DNA of 48,674 nt, taken from NCBI GenBank assembly GCA_964503475.1, contig CAZCZU010000018.1, positions 1 through 48,674 of the forward strand, read 5' to 3'. Under the pieces are notes generated by a model. The model ran no database searches, was not told where the DNA came from, and saw only the letters and a program-made list of their open reading frames with translations. Position 1 is the first letter of the stretch. Each line of letters begins with the position of its first letter. Shown here piece after piece: positions 34,403 through 41,561 of this stretch. The position numbers were made by a program, and so were the translations under genes. Source of the stretch: CAZCZU01 sp964503475. GTDB lineage: Bacteria > Pseudomonadota > Zetaproteobacteria > Mariprofundales > Mariprofundaceae.

Positions 34403-34906
34403 TTAATCACGCAGCCATTTGTGCATGGCGGGAAAGGGGCTTAACCCCAGTTCGGCAGCCCGGATCGGGGAGTAGGCCATGCCGAACTCCTCCAGCCTTT
34501 TGAGGCCGGGATAGACGCCCATCTGAAAGGAGAAGAGCAGGGGCTGTGCATGCCCTTTGTAGCCGGTGTTGTGAAACAGATGTTGCGGATCGATGCCCAG
34601 TTCAACGACTGCGGCCCAGGACCAGGCAATCGATTCGACTTCATAGCTATCGCCGATCGCTTCGATCGCTCCGACATTGCCGCTGGCAAACCTTCTCAGC
34701 ACGGCAGGAATCAGCGCGATATGGCCGGCCTCGTGTAACAGGTCGCCGGGATAGAGGAGCTTGTCCTCATCCACAAGCAGCCTGCCCTCAGCAATGTAAA
34801 TGCCTGGAATAAAGGTCGCTTCCGTCAGCACTGTTTCGACTACTTCAATGCCGGTTGAGCGGATAAAAGCCGCCATCTGTTCCGTTTGTGCGTTGTGAAA
34901 GGCCAT
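34403..34906 (-). CDS. Small HExxH protein next to PqqD (possible metalloprotease)
   Basis: A 167-residue soluble protein with the zinc-protease motif H58-E-A-G-H62 inside GDLLHEAGHIAL and an acidic helix E91-S-I-A-W-S-W-A that could give the third ligand, as in ImmA-type proteases. No signal peptide. I know no characterised homologue. It begins 5 bp after the PqqD-like gene, the position where lasso-peptide loci carry the leader protease B2. B2 proteins are Cys-protease (transglutaminase-fold) enzymes, and this is not one: no Cys is present at all in the protein. The inference that it removes leader peptides is mine and rests on motif plus place. Confidence 0.65.
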   Translation of the reverse strand: MAFHNAQTEQMAAFIRSTGIEVVETVLTEATFIPGIYIAEGRLLVDEDKLLYPGDLLHEAGHIALIPAVLRRFASGNVGAIEAIGDSYEVESIAWSWAAVVELGIDPQHLFHNTGYKGHAQPLLFSFQMGVYPGLKRLEEFGMAYSPIRAAELGLSPFPAMHKWLRD

Positions 34907-34911
34907 CGCTT

Positions 34912-35196
34912 CTATTCGCCCGGCGAGGAGGCCTCAATCAATCCCTGCTCCGCCAGCTTTTCAAGAAAATCCAGCGTATCAGCCTCACAGACCGATGGGA
35001 CGACGTCGTACTCCTGGCACAATGTCGCGCACAGGTCGGATACCCGGATGGGGGTCTCCATCAGCTTCCAGATGCGGCTGCCCGTCTCTCCCAGGCCGTA
35101 ATAGTTGCCCTGTTCGATACTCATCATGATCAGCTCGCCATCCACTTCGGCGCTGAGCGGATCATCCCCCTGTTTAACCATACTGTTCAGATTCAC
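34912..35196 (-). CDS. PqqD-family protein (RiPP recognition element, lasso B1-like)
   Basis: A 94-residue PqqD-like protein. Core features: VDGELIMMSIEQGNYYGLGETGSRIWKLM, with the Y-Y-G-L ... G-x-x-I-W pattern of the family, and a C-terminal helical part (VCEADTLDFLEKLAEQGLI). PqqD domains bind leader peptides and hand them to the modifying enzymes; in lasso systems this is B1. Start GTG 35196 has GGGGAG 6-7 nt upstream; a further 8 codons are open from 35220. Transcribed with the HExxH gene 5 bp downstream; 131 bp separate it from the methyltransferase upstream. Confidence 0.88.
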   Translation of the reverse strand: MNLNSMVKQGDDPLSAEVDGELIMMSIEQGNYYGLGETGSRIWKLMETPIRVSDLCATLCQEYDVVPSVCEADTLDFLEKLAEQGLIEASSPGE

Positions 35197-35327
35197 GCAT
35201 GCACTCCCCGTCAAGACCACTTCCGGCCACCATCAGCAGCGAAAAAATCCTGACGCCGATGGTCACCTTCACAGTCGATCATAAGTCGCCATGGCGCCAC
35301 TTTCCAAATTTAAATTGGCATGAACGC
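35197..35327. other. Short gap with AT palindrome before PqqD gene
   Basis: This 131-bp gap is the only real interruption between the methyltransferase and PqqD genes. It contains CCAAATTTAAATTGG (about 35304-35318), a palindrome with one extra base, and may hold a secondary promoter. No ORF with a ribosome site was found. Confidence 0.35.
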
Positions 35328-36440
35328 TCATTCGGTCTCCACGGTCGGCTCGATGTATAGCCGTTCACGGTCGTGGAAGATGGAGAGGCTGACTTTATCA
35401 GCGGACTTGACCTGTCGCGGGGTACGGAACAGGTGAAGTTGGGGATGCCAGGCCGACAGACTGGGCGGACAGTTTTCGAACTGGATACCGGCACCGAAAT
35501 CGAGGCGATGCCAGCGCAATATGCCATCGGCGACACCTTCCCTGTCGGCCGTCAGCATGCGTGTCTGCGGCGCCTTCATGGCGGGCTGGTGGATCGTCAG
35601 GTCCAGGGTGAGCAACTCCCGGGCCTGACTCAGCGGGTCGGGCCGGCCGCCCCCTGGGCCGGTGGCGACGACAGAGGGGGCGAAACGATTGAAGGGGGTG
35701 AGGTCGAATCCCATCACATCATCCATGCGGTAGTTTTGCCGATAGTCGTCGCCGGAGACCAGCATGCCGATGGCACTGATGGCTCGGGGAAGCAGGATGG
35801 CGTCGGGCTTCAGCAGTTCGGCCCGGGCATATTCGGTCAGTGGCAGTACCCCTTCGCCGAGCAGGCTGTTGTCGACGATTTCGGCGACAAACAGGTCGGC
35901 GCGCTCGGGCATATCCGAGCCGATTCGCAACTCGGTGGCATTTTTGGCGATGACGGTGATGCGCTCGCCAAGCCCGTTGCGGGCGATGATCTCGCGGGCG
36001 GCTTCGGCCACTGCGGGTTGTGTCTCGCAGGTGTAGACGTGGGCAGCACCTGCCCGGGCGGCAAGCATGGCAAGCAGGCCGGTGCCTGTGCCGATCTCGA
36101 ATACCGTCATGCCCGGCTTGACGAAATGGTGCAGGGCATCGGCGTAGGCCTGATTGCGTATCTCATCATGCACCAGCGGGAAGTGCCACAGCGGGGCCTG
36201 CTTGCGAATGCTCCAGTCGGTGAGGGCTTGTATCTGCAGATCATCCGGGCTGAGGCGGCGTGCCGCCTCGGCCAGTGCGCGGGCATCGCGGCCCTGTCCC
36301 TTGCCACGAAAGGCGATGGCCATGCGTGCCAGCCGCTCGGGCAGATCGGGCCGGTTCTCGATAGCCGCCACCAGCGTTCGCAGGCCGGGGTCCAGGCTTT
36401 CCGGATCAAGAATGCTGCGCAGGGTACGGGAGTTCGTCAT
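35328..36440 (-). CDS. PRMT7-like arginine/peptide methyltransferase
   Basis: A 370-residue bacterial protein with the architecture of protein arginine methyltransferases. HDEIRNQAYADAL (about 91-103) resembles the HD-x-x-R-N segment of PRMT7; SAM motif FEIGTGTGLLAMLAARAGA (about 114-132); double-E loop A-E187-IVDNSLLG-E196-GVLP, the PRMT signature; then a beta-sandwich-like C-terminal half. An 80-residue helical N-terminus precedes. The ATG overlaps the kinase stop (ATGA). Proposed cores of both precursor peptides lack Arg, so if it modifies them it must act elsewhere (leader Arg, Asn, or C-terminal carboxyl), or its target is another protein. Confidence 0.78.
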   Translation of the reverse strand: MTNSRTLRSILDPESLDPGLRTLVAAIENRPDLPERLARMAIAFRGKGQGRDARALAEAARRLSPDDLQIQALTDWSIRKQAPLWHFPLVHDEIRNQAYADALHHFVKPGMTVFEIGTGTGLLAMLAARAGAAHVYTCETQPAVAEAAREIIARNGLGERITVIAKNATELRIGSDMPERADLFVAEIVDNSLLGEGVLPLTEYARAELLKPDAILLPRAISAIGMLVSGDDYRQNYRMDDVMGFDLTPFNRFAPSVVATGPGGGRPDPLSQARELLTLDLTIHQPAMKAPQTRMLTADREGVADGILRWHRLDFGAGIQFENCPPSLSAWHPQLHLFRTPRQVKSADKVSLSIFHDRERLYIEPTVETE

Positions 36441-37357
36441 GGATGGTGCTCACTGAGTTTGGTGTCGAGTACGCCGAGCGATTCGTCCAGCTTTTCCAGG
36501 CCCCAGGGGCGCAGATAGCAGTGCTGGGCCACCTGCTGGGCGAGAGCGGCACACTGGCGAAAGTGGCTGCGGCCATCACCCACCTGCCGGGCGAGGCGGG
36601 GACGATAGGTGTGCCTGACCAGCAGTGGGATGCTCTCCCTGGCGCTCAGAGGGTGCACGGCGGGCGGCGTGCCGCTCTCGCCGCGTTGCAGAAAAAAGAC
36701 GCCATGCAGTGGGAGTGGTTGCTGCTGGAGCGCATCCTGAAGCTGGAGATGGTATTTGTCTGCGCGCACCCAGTCCCGGGTCAGTGTGCCGTGGTTGATC
36801 CCGAAGTGCTCCAGTGCGTCACGCCAGAGCTTGATGCGGGGAAAGCCGGGATAGAACAGCGGCTCACCCCCGTCGCCCGGGACAACCACGCCGATGTCGT
36901 CGCAGAGCAGGGCGTGCCCCCGGCGCTGCAGGGCGGCGGCGAGGGTCGATTTGCCCGCTCCGGAGTGGCCGCAGAAGGCAAAGGCGCATCCATCCACCGC
37001 GATTGCACTGGCGTGCAGCGGCAGTCGCCCGAGCTGGTGCAGCAGCGCGCCAAAGACGGTGCCGAGCAGATAGAGGCGGACATGTTCGGGGGCTGCATCG
37101 GGATAGATATCGATGCGGATCTCATGCCCTGCCACAACGCGATAGCGGGCAATGCCCTCCAGATCGAACTGAAAGATGCCGTCGCCGATCTGAATCCGGC
37201 GGATTACGTGGCGCGGTTCGCTGATCTCTTGTGCCACTGTGCCAAGGGAGATGGTGACATCGGCGTCGATGTCGGCGTCGGCAGGGAGGGAAACCAGCTC
37301 GGGACACTCCAGCTCGGAGGCAATGGCGAGGCCGTAGGCGCTGTAATGATGCATCAT
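36437..37357 (-). CDS. HprK-like serine kinase (A)
   Basis: A 306-residue HPr-kinase-related protein. It has RLPLHASAIAV before Walker A GHSGAGKST (about 130-138) and the catalytic acidic pair in LLCDDIGVV, then a FPRIKLW segment. HprK homologues of this kind occur with PqqD proteins, and in paeninodin-type lasso clusters one phosphorylates the C-terminal Ser of the peptide. Start: ATG 37357 forms an ATGA overlap with the stop of precursor peptide A and has no ribosome site of its own, so its translation is coupled to the peptide. Its stop overlaps the PRMT-like start. The upstream TTG at 37375 is an alternative but unneeded. Confidence 0.82.
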   Translation of the reverse strand: MMHHYSAYGLAIASELECPELVSLPADADIDADVTISLGTVAQEISEPRHVIRRIQIGDGIFQFDLEGIARYRVVAGHEIRIDIYPDAAPEHVRLYLLGTVFGALLHQLGRLPLHASAIAVDGCAFAFCGHSGAGKSTLAAALQRRGHALLCDDIGVVVPGDGGEPLFYPGFPRIKLWRDALEHFGINHGTLTRDWVRADKYHLQLQDALQQQPLPLHGVFFLQRGESGTPPAVHPLSARESIPLLVRHTYRPRLARQVGDGRSHFRQCAALAQQVAQHCYLRPWGLEKLDESLGVLDTKLSEHHP

Positions 37358-37509
37358 GGGGTAAGCATGCCGCAAATGTCGCCCGGCTCAATGAAAACCG
37401 GGCCGGCTGCAATGTGGGAGGGTGATTGATGGGAACAGGGGGGGCGCCAAGGGCGTCCGATGCGTTCTTTCGGGGCCGCATCACGATTCTGAGAGGCGGA
37501 ATCGATCAT
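37354..37509 (-). CDS. Candidate lasso-type precursor peptide A
   Basis: A 51-residue ORF with AGGAG 7 nt before the ATG, in the 209-bp space between the cyclase stop and the kinase. It is homologous to peptide B without gaps: Q7-N8-x-D10, P13, E15, P20-W21-x-P23-P24, Q28, P30 and G36, with G36 15 residues after W21 as in B. Proposed core starts at G36: GPVFIEPGD followed by ICGMLTP; D44 would be ring position 9. Differences from the lasso norm: Ala rather than Thr at -2, and Ser where W-x-x-P-x-L expects Leu. The stop overlaps the kinase start (ATGA). ORF well supported; product inferred. Confidence 0.7.
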   Translation of the reverse strand: MIDSASQNRDAAPKERIGRPWRPPCSHQSPSHIAAGPVFIEPGDICGMLTP

Positions 37510-37566
37510 CCTGCTCTCCTGTTGCCGGTCATTTTTAACGGACGGTAGCCGGAAATAATCGCTGGC

Positions 37567-39504
37567 TCAGTTGTCGCCTTCGAACCAGCGGATGAAGTTG
37601 CCTATGCCGATGCTGCCCAGCAGCCCCTGTTTGCAGCGGACGATTTCATCCAGCGAGGCGTGCTCCCAGTCGATGCCATCGAAGTGCTGCCACTGCCTGC
37701 TCATGCGCTCCAGATCGAGATAGCGGGATGCCTCAGGATCGCTGGCCAGGCGAGCCAGAGCGGCATCGATATTGGCCGCCTCGCGCCGCACGCGGAAGGC
37801 CCAGTCGACATCGTCGCGGCCGAGGGCGACATCCATGCGCACGCTCTCCGGAATCAGGTGGGCAAGGCCGAGACGGGCAAAGCGCCGGTTGATGCCGCCG
37901 CTGAGGTAGAAGTGCTGCGGCAGGGCGAGGCAGAACTCCACCACCCGGCGATCTCCGGCCGGGTCGCGCATATCGATGCCGTAGCGGGCCTGCAGCATGT
38001 CAGCACCGCCGCGACCGGTGCGGCTGAACAGGGCGGCACGCCGTTGCCAGTCGTCCAGCCCTTGCCAGTAGAGCTTGATGTTGTTGCGCTCGTGCATGCG
38101 CCCCACCGCCCCGGTGTCGGTCAGCAGGGTGTCGGAGGGGCTGGCGTAGTGGGCCCATGCCGTATCGCCCCGGTTGCGCAGGCGCTGAAAGGCAGCGCGC
38201 AGGCCGGCGGGGATCGAGGCATCCAGAAGTTCCTGACGAATCAGGGCGTGTGCGGCACCGTGAAAGCGCTGCAGGCCGATCAGCTCGCGTGCCAGCGTCA
38301 GCCAGCGGCCCCGCCGCATCAGCTCGCGCAGCCAGGCGAAGCCGTTGTGGCTGAAGGTGAGGTTGCCGCTGGCACCGGTGAGCAGCACCTGGATGCCGTC
38401 GTTGCTGGCCTGGCGGTGAAGTGCCTGATAGCCGGTGGCGAAGGTGGGCGAAACAGCGCGGACATTGTAGAAGGCATACTGCTCTGCCATCCCCTCCAGC
38501 ACCGAGTTCTCACCGGCGTGGATGAAGCGCGGGCGCAGGTTGGGATGCATGGCGGCGATGGCCTCCACTTTGGGCTGCTCGTTGCTGTAGTTGTGGCGGT
38601 CGTCAGGGGGGATGGGCACGCCGGGAATCGGCACACGGGTATAGCCGTGCAGCGTCTGGCCGCTTCTTGCCAGGAGACGGGCGGCCTGGCCTGCGACAGC
38701 GGCGGAGTCGAGGCCGCCGCTCATCTGGATGCCGATGGGGCCGGTGGCGCGCAACTGGTTGGCCACCACCTCCTCGAACAGTTCACTAAAGGCCTCCCAG
38801 GCCTCCTCCTCACGCGCGAAACGCAGGCGGTGCCCGGGATCGGGGGCCCAGTAGCGTTGCTGCTCGCGTTTGCCGGGTTCAAAGGTGATCCAGTGGGCGC
38901 CAGGCACCACCTCGATGCCGCTGAACAGCGAGTCGCCACCGCCGCTGTTCTTGAGCAGCAGATCGGCCATCACCTCTTCATCGAGGGCGCGGGGCACCTG
39001 GGGCAGGGCGAACAGTCCATTGGGGGCAGAGGCGAAGTAGATACGCTCACCCTGCTGATGAAACTGCAGGGGTTTGCCGTGCGGGGCGCTGCGGGCCAGT
39101 GTGAGACGGCGCTTTGCGGGCTGCCACACGGCGAGTCCGAATACGCCCACCAGTTCATGGAGCGCTTCACACTCCCAGCGAGCCCAGGCACGGCCGGCCA
39201 GGGCGCCATCGGCCAGGGCGGCCAGTTCGCCCGGGCTCAATCCGAGCTTGCCGGCCACGGCATCGCGGTTGTCGATGCGGCCATCGAAGAGCAGCTGGCT
39301 GTCATCGGGAAGGGGGTGGGGCTGGCGCTCCAGACGATCCTCCGGGGTGATGTGGCGGATGCGGGCGACCAGTCCGGCCCCACCCCGCAGGGCGATATCG
39401 GCCCGCTCGCGGCCGAAGGGCGCCAGGGCGCGACTCATGCGCTCAAGATCGGCGCGCTCCACCGGCGCGCCGTCAAGATGAATGATGCCGGCGATGGCGC
39501 TCAT
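37567..39504 (-). CDS. Asparagine-synthetase-type lasso cyclase candidate
   Basis: A 645-residue protein of the AsnB family. The N-terminal domain begins MSAIAGIIHLDG: the glutaminase nucleophile Cys2 is Ser, so it cannot hydrolyse glutamine, as in lasso cyclases (C proteins). The synthetase domain keeps the ATP-pyrophosphatase loop QMSGGLDSAAVAG (S262-G-G-L-D-S267). In lasso systems such enzymes adenylate an Asp/Glu side chain and close a macrolactam with Gly1. It overlaps the SGNH gene upstream by 4 bp and is followed by peptide A, the kinase and the methyltransferase. AsnB-like proteins also occur in polysaccharide loci; the peptides next to it argue for cyclase. Confidence 0.82.
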   Translation of the reverse strand: MSAIAGIIHLDGAPVERADLERMSRALAPFGRERADIALRGGAGLVARIRHITPEDRLERQPHPLPDDSQLLFDGRIDNRDAVAGKLGLSPGELAALADGALAGRAWARWECEALHELVGVFGLAVWQPAKRRLTLARSAPHGKPLQFHQQGERIYFASAPNGLFALPQVPRALDEEVMADLLLKNSGGGDSLFSGIEVVPGAHWITFEPGKREQQRYWAPDPGHRLRFAREEEAWEAFSELFEEVVANQLRATGPIGIQMSGGLDSAAVAGQAARLLARSGQTLHGYTRVPIPGVPIPPDDRHNYSNEQPKVEAIAAMHPNLRPRFIHAGENSVLEGMAEQYAFYNVRAVSPTFATGYQALHRQASNDGIQVLLTGASGNLTFSHNGFAWLRELMRRGRWLTLARELIGLQRFHGAAHALIRQELLDASIPAGLRAAFQRLRNRGDTAWAHYASPSDTLLTDTGAVGRMHERNNIKLYWQGLDDWQRRAALFSRTGRGGADMLQARYGIDMRDPAGDRRVVEFCLALPQHFYLSGGINRRFARLGLAHLIPESVRMDVALGRDDVDWAFRVRREAANIDAALARLASDPEASRYLDLERMSRQWQHFDGIDWEHASLDEIVRCKQGLLGSIGIGNFIRWFEGDN

Positions 39505-40793
39505 GGTTTTTTGGCAGCCAGCAGGGACCGGATGATGCCCCTCTCTTCCAGAAAACCGAACAGCAGCACAGCCTTGCGCCGCTGGCCTTCAGCGTTGAGG
39601 AACTTGCCGTGGGTGCGGATCTCTTCGGTGAGCGGTAATGCCGTGGCCAGATCGAAGTAGGGGATATGCTCTGCCCCGGCAAGCCGGGCGAGCACCCGGT
39701 TATGCTCCGGGATGCCGCGCTGGTAGACCTCCGTGATGCCGCCGGGGTGGACGGGCGGAGGCGGAATGATCTCGCCCACCAGCATCGGGCGCGCGCCCAT
39801 GGTGCGGATGAGCTGGATCATGTAGCGGCTGTTGCGTTCGAAGTAGCGTGGAGGATGGCGTTCAAGCTGTGCCAGCTCGCCGCCGTTGACCCGGTTGATC
39901 ATGGCCAGGATGTTCGTGCCGGGCACCCGGTCGGCGAAAAGGTGGTGGGCCAGGGCGCTGTGGTAGACCAGAAAGCGGCTGATCGACTCGGCCGCACTCC
40001 CACTGTCTTGCCAGAGGCCCGGATAGCCCCAGGGCTTGCGCCATTCGCGGAAGTCGGAGCTGTAGCTTTCGCCTGCGACGCGCGGCCAGACATCGGTCAG
40101 TCCCTGCTGAACCACCACCAGATCGGGCTTGAGCTCGGAGACGGTAAAAATCAGCTGGATCAGGCTTTCGGCGGATGAGGCGGCAGGAACGCCGGCGTTG
40201 ATCACCTCAAAACTCTCTTTGCCGTAGCGCCTGTTGAGCAGTAGTTCCAGCTGGTGGGTGAATACCTTGCGGTTGTCGTGTACCAGGGCGCCGTAGACGG
40301 TGGAGCCACCGATAAAGACGATGCGCACGGCCTTGCCATCGGGCAGCAGCGGGCGGCTGTCGCGCAGGCCGAGGCGGTTGTGCACGATACCGTCGGCGGT
40401 GTGCAGGTTCGGGCGCGGCTGGTAGAGGCCGTAGAGGGCGGGCTGCAGCAGTTTGCTGCTGTAGGTGCCTTCGCCCGGGGCCAGCCGGATCAGTTCGTCC
40501 TGCACCGGCGGTGCGATGCGCAGGGCGAGCTCGGTGGCGAGCAGCAGTACCAGCAGGCCAAGGCCGAGCAGGCGCAGGCGTGGCCGGCCAGGCCAGAGGA
40601 TGGTGGCCACAATGAGTGCAAGGGGCAAGGTGATGGCAAGGGTGACCGGAAATGTCTCCCAGTGTATCCCTGTCCAGCGGTGGTGACGGGGGCTGGAGAC
40701 GACCAGCGAAAGAAGCCAGGCGAGTATGGCGGCAAGTGCGGGGAGGCGGCTCAGTGCAGGGCGCAGTTGCAGCCAATTGTGGGGTATCAGCAT
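39501..40793 (-). CDS. Membrane-anchored SGNH/GDSL-like hydrolase or acyltransferase
   Basis: A 430-residue protein with three hydrophobic N-terminal segments (about 15-32, 47-65, 72-92) and an extracytoplasmic SGNH-like domain. Block I is VFIGGSTVYGA (Ser nucleophile), block II Gly in NAGVPAASS; block III reads QQGLTDV, with Thr where Asn is usual, and the DxxH block is not clear (THGKFLNAEGQR). It is therefore divergent or altered in activity. The stop overlaps the cyclase start, so the two are coupled. It may act on the exported peptide or on a polysaccharide acyl group; not decided by sequence. Confidence 0.7.
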   Translation of the reverse strand: MLIPHNWLQLRPALSRLPALAAILAWLLSLVVSSPRHHRWTGIHWETFPVTLAITLPLALIVATILWPGRPRLRLLGLGLLVLLLATELALRIAPPVQDELIRLAPGEGTYSSKLLQPALYGLYQPRPNLHTADGIVHNRLGLRDSRPLLPDGKAVRIVFIGGSTVYGALVHDNRKVFTHQLELLLNRRYGKESFEVINAGVPAASSAESLIQLIFTVSELKPDLVVVQQGLTDVWPRVAGESYSSDFREWRKPWGYPGLWQDSGSAAESISRFLVYHSALAHHLFADRVPGTNILAMINRVNGGELAQLERHPPRYFERNSRYMIQLIRTMGARPMLVGEIIPPPPVHPGGITEVYQRGIPEHNRVLARLAGAEHIPYFDLATALPLTEEIRTHGKFLNAEGQRRKAVLLFGFLEERGIIRSLLAAKKP

Positions 40794-41026
40794 GGGTCAT
40801 CCCTCAGAAAGTTTCGTCTCACGTATCGTCGCTCCCTGCTCTTCCAGCGCCAGGTGCTGTTTGCAGGGCGACAGTAGCCAGCCCGGAGCTCGCTAAGCCA
40901 TTGAGGCAATGGCAGGTCCGCTGCGCACCATCGTGCAAGCATGCCGCAGAACTCGCATGACTCAATGAAAATAGAGCCGGCACGAAGATGGAGATGGCCA
41001 CGACGGAAACCGGCCATGCCACCCAT
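40787..41026 (-). CDS. Possible third precursor-like ORF (C), probably decayed
   Basis: A 79-codon ORF without ribosome site. Residues 16-30 (AGSIFIESCEFCGML) match the proposed core of peptide A (AGPVFIEPGDICGML) with conservative changes only, including Asp to Glu at ring position 9. The leader motif P-W-x-P-P is not in this frame; a W-rich stretch with AWP lies one base out of frame, and the ORF runs about 50 residues past the core with no similarity. This looks like a frameshifted or partly duplicated copy. The stop TGA overlaps the SGNH start region. Confidence 0.25.
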   Translation of the reverse strand: MGGMAGFRRGHLHLRAGSIFIESCEFCGMLARWCAADLPLPQWLSELRAGYCRPANSTWRWKSRERRYVRRNFLRDDPC

Positions 41027-41290
41027 GCAGTGGGTGCCATGCGGGGCGCAGGAAGTACCCGACCCGGAGGCTGCAGGGATGAAGCGGGTGCTTTTCAGGC
41101 GCTCTTCTGGCTCGCCAGTGGCGCGGCGCTACAGCGCCGGGGCCAGAAAAGGTGCTGTGCTGATCGAGTGGTTAGCGCTGAATGACATGAAGCCAACTGC
41201 TTTCAATAGGTGTGCCGGGCGCAATTGGATAAAGCAGAGTTGATTCAAAGGGCAGATTTTGCCTTGGCGAATCGCCTCTGGTGAGCTGGG
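40794..41290. other. Gap between peptide B and SGNH gene
   Basis: The ~500-bp stretch contains the precursor-like ORF C and, at about 40928-40995, a block similar to 37353-37420. A short perfect inverted repeat, CGGCGCT/AGCGCCG (about 41125-41140), has too small a loop to be a normal terminator. No intrinsic terminator separates peptide B from the SGNH gene, so read-through is possible. Confidence 0.45.
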
Positions 41291-41461
41291 TCAGGATGGC
41301 TTGGAAGAGGTGTACGAGAAACCGGCGGAGCTATAATCGGTGCCCTTGTTGAAGCTGCCAAGGGTGTGCGTGGTCGGCAGCTGCTGTAGCTGTGGTGGCG
41401 ACCAAGGGGCTTTTGCCGCCTCGTTCGGAGTGTCATCGGGATTCTGCTGCATGGAGCTCAT
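41291..41461 (-). CDS. Lasso-peptide-type precursor B
   Basis: A 56-residue ORF with GGGAGG about 10 nt before the ATG and its own promoter. Leader residues 1-34 hold W20-S-P-P23-Q-L25, a match to the lasso leader motif Y/W-x-x-P-x-L, and T33 at -2 before G35. The proposed core (35-56) begins GSFNKGTD: Gly1 and Asp8 would make an 8-residue macrolactam ring; the 14-residue tail (YSSAGFSYTSSKPS) has Phe, Tyr and Lys as possible plugs and ends in Ser, a kinase target in paeninodin-type peptides. Shares 12 identities with peptide A. Lies between kinase B and the SGNH/cyclase genes. Confidence 0.8.
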   Translation of the reverse strand: MSSMQQNPDDTPNEAAKAPWSPPQLQQLPTTHTLGSFNKGTDYSSAGFSYTSSKPS

Positions 41462-41498
41462 TTTATATTTTCCTCCCTCAATGGCCTGACAAAGTCAC

Positions 41499-41537
41499 CA
41501 AATGCAGATTTATAGCATTTGCAGCAGTCCGCTACAA
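41499..41537 (-). promoter_or_regulatory. Candidate promoter and operator of peptide B
   Basis: On the minus strand TTGTAG (41537-41532) and TATAAA (41514-41509) are spaced 17 bp, a fair sigma-70 promoter about 48 bp before the start codon. A perfect inverted repeat CAAATGC-N9-GCATTTG (41499-41505 and 41515-41521) brackets the -10 box exactly, as a repressor site would. This promoter would separate peptide expression from the kinase/sulfotransferase genes upstream. Confidence 0.5.
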
Positions 41538-41561
41538 CTTCCGGGTAGTCACGCCCAGACC

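Noticed and set aside
37366..37428. Plus-strand ORF MPQMSPGSMKTGPAAMWEGD opposite peptide A
   Set aside because: Its counterpart at 40940 differs by non-conservative changes, while the minus-strand frame changes conservatively; no ribosome site.
39501..40800. Transglutaminase-like B2 protease hidden in another frame
   Set aside because: No Cys-His-Asp B2 pattern was found in any frame of the locus; the 197-residue overlapping ORF at 40207-40800 is a Pro/Arg/His-rich shadow.
41041..41200. 19-codon ORF MSFSANHSISTAPFLAPAL after peptide B
   Set aside because: No ribosome site, no leader motif, no similarity to A or B.
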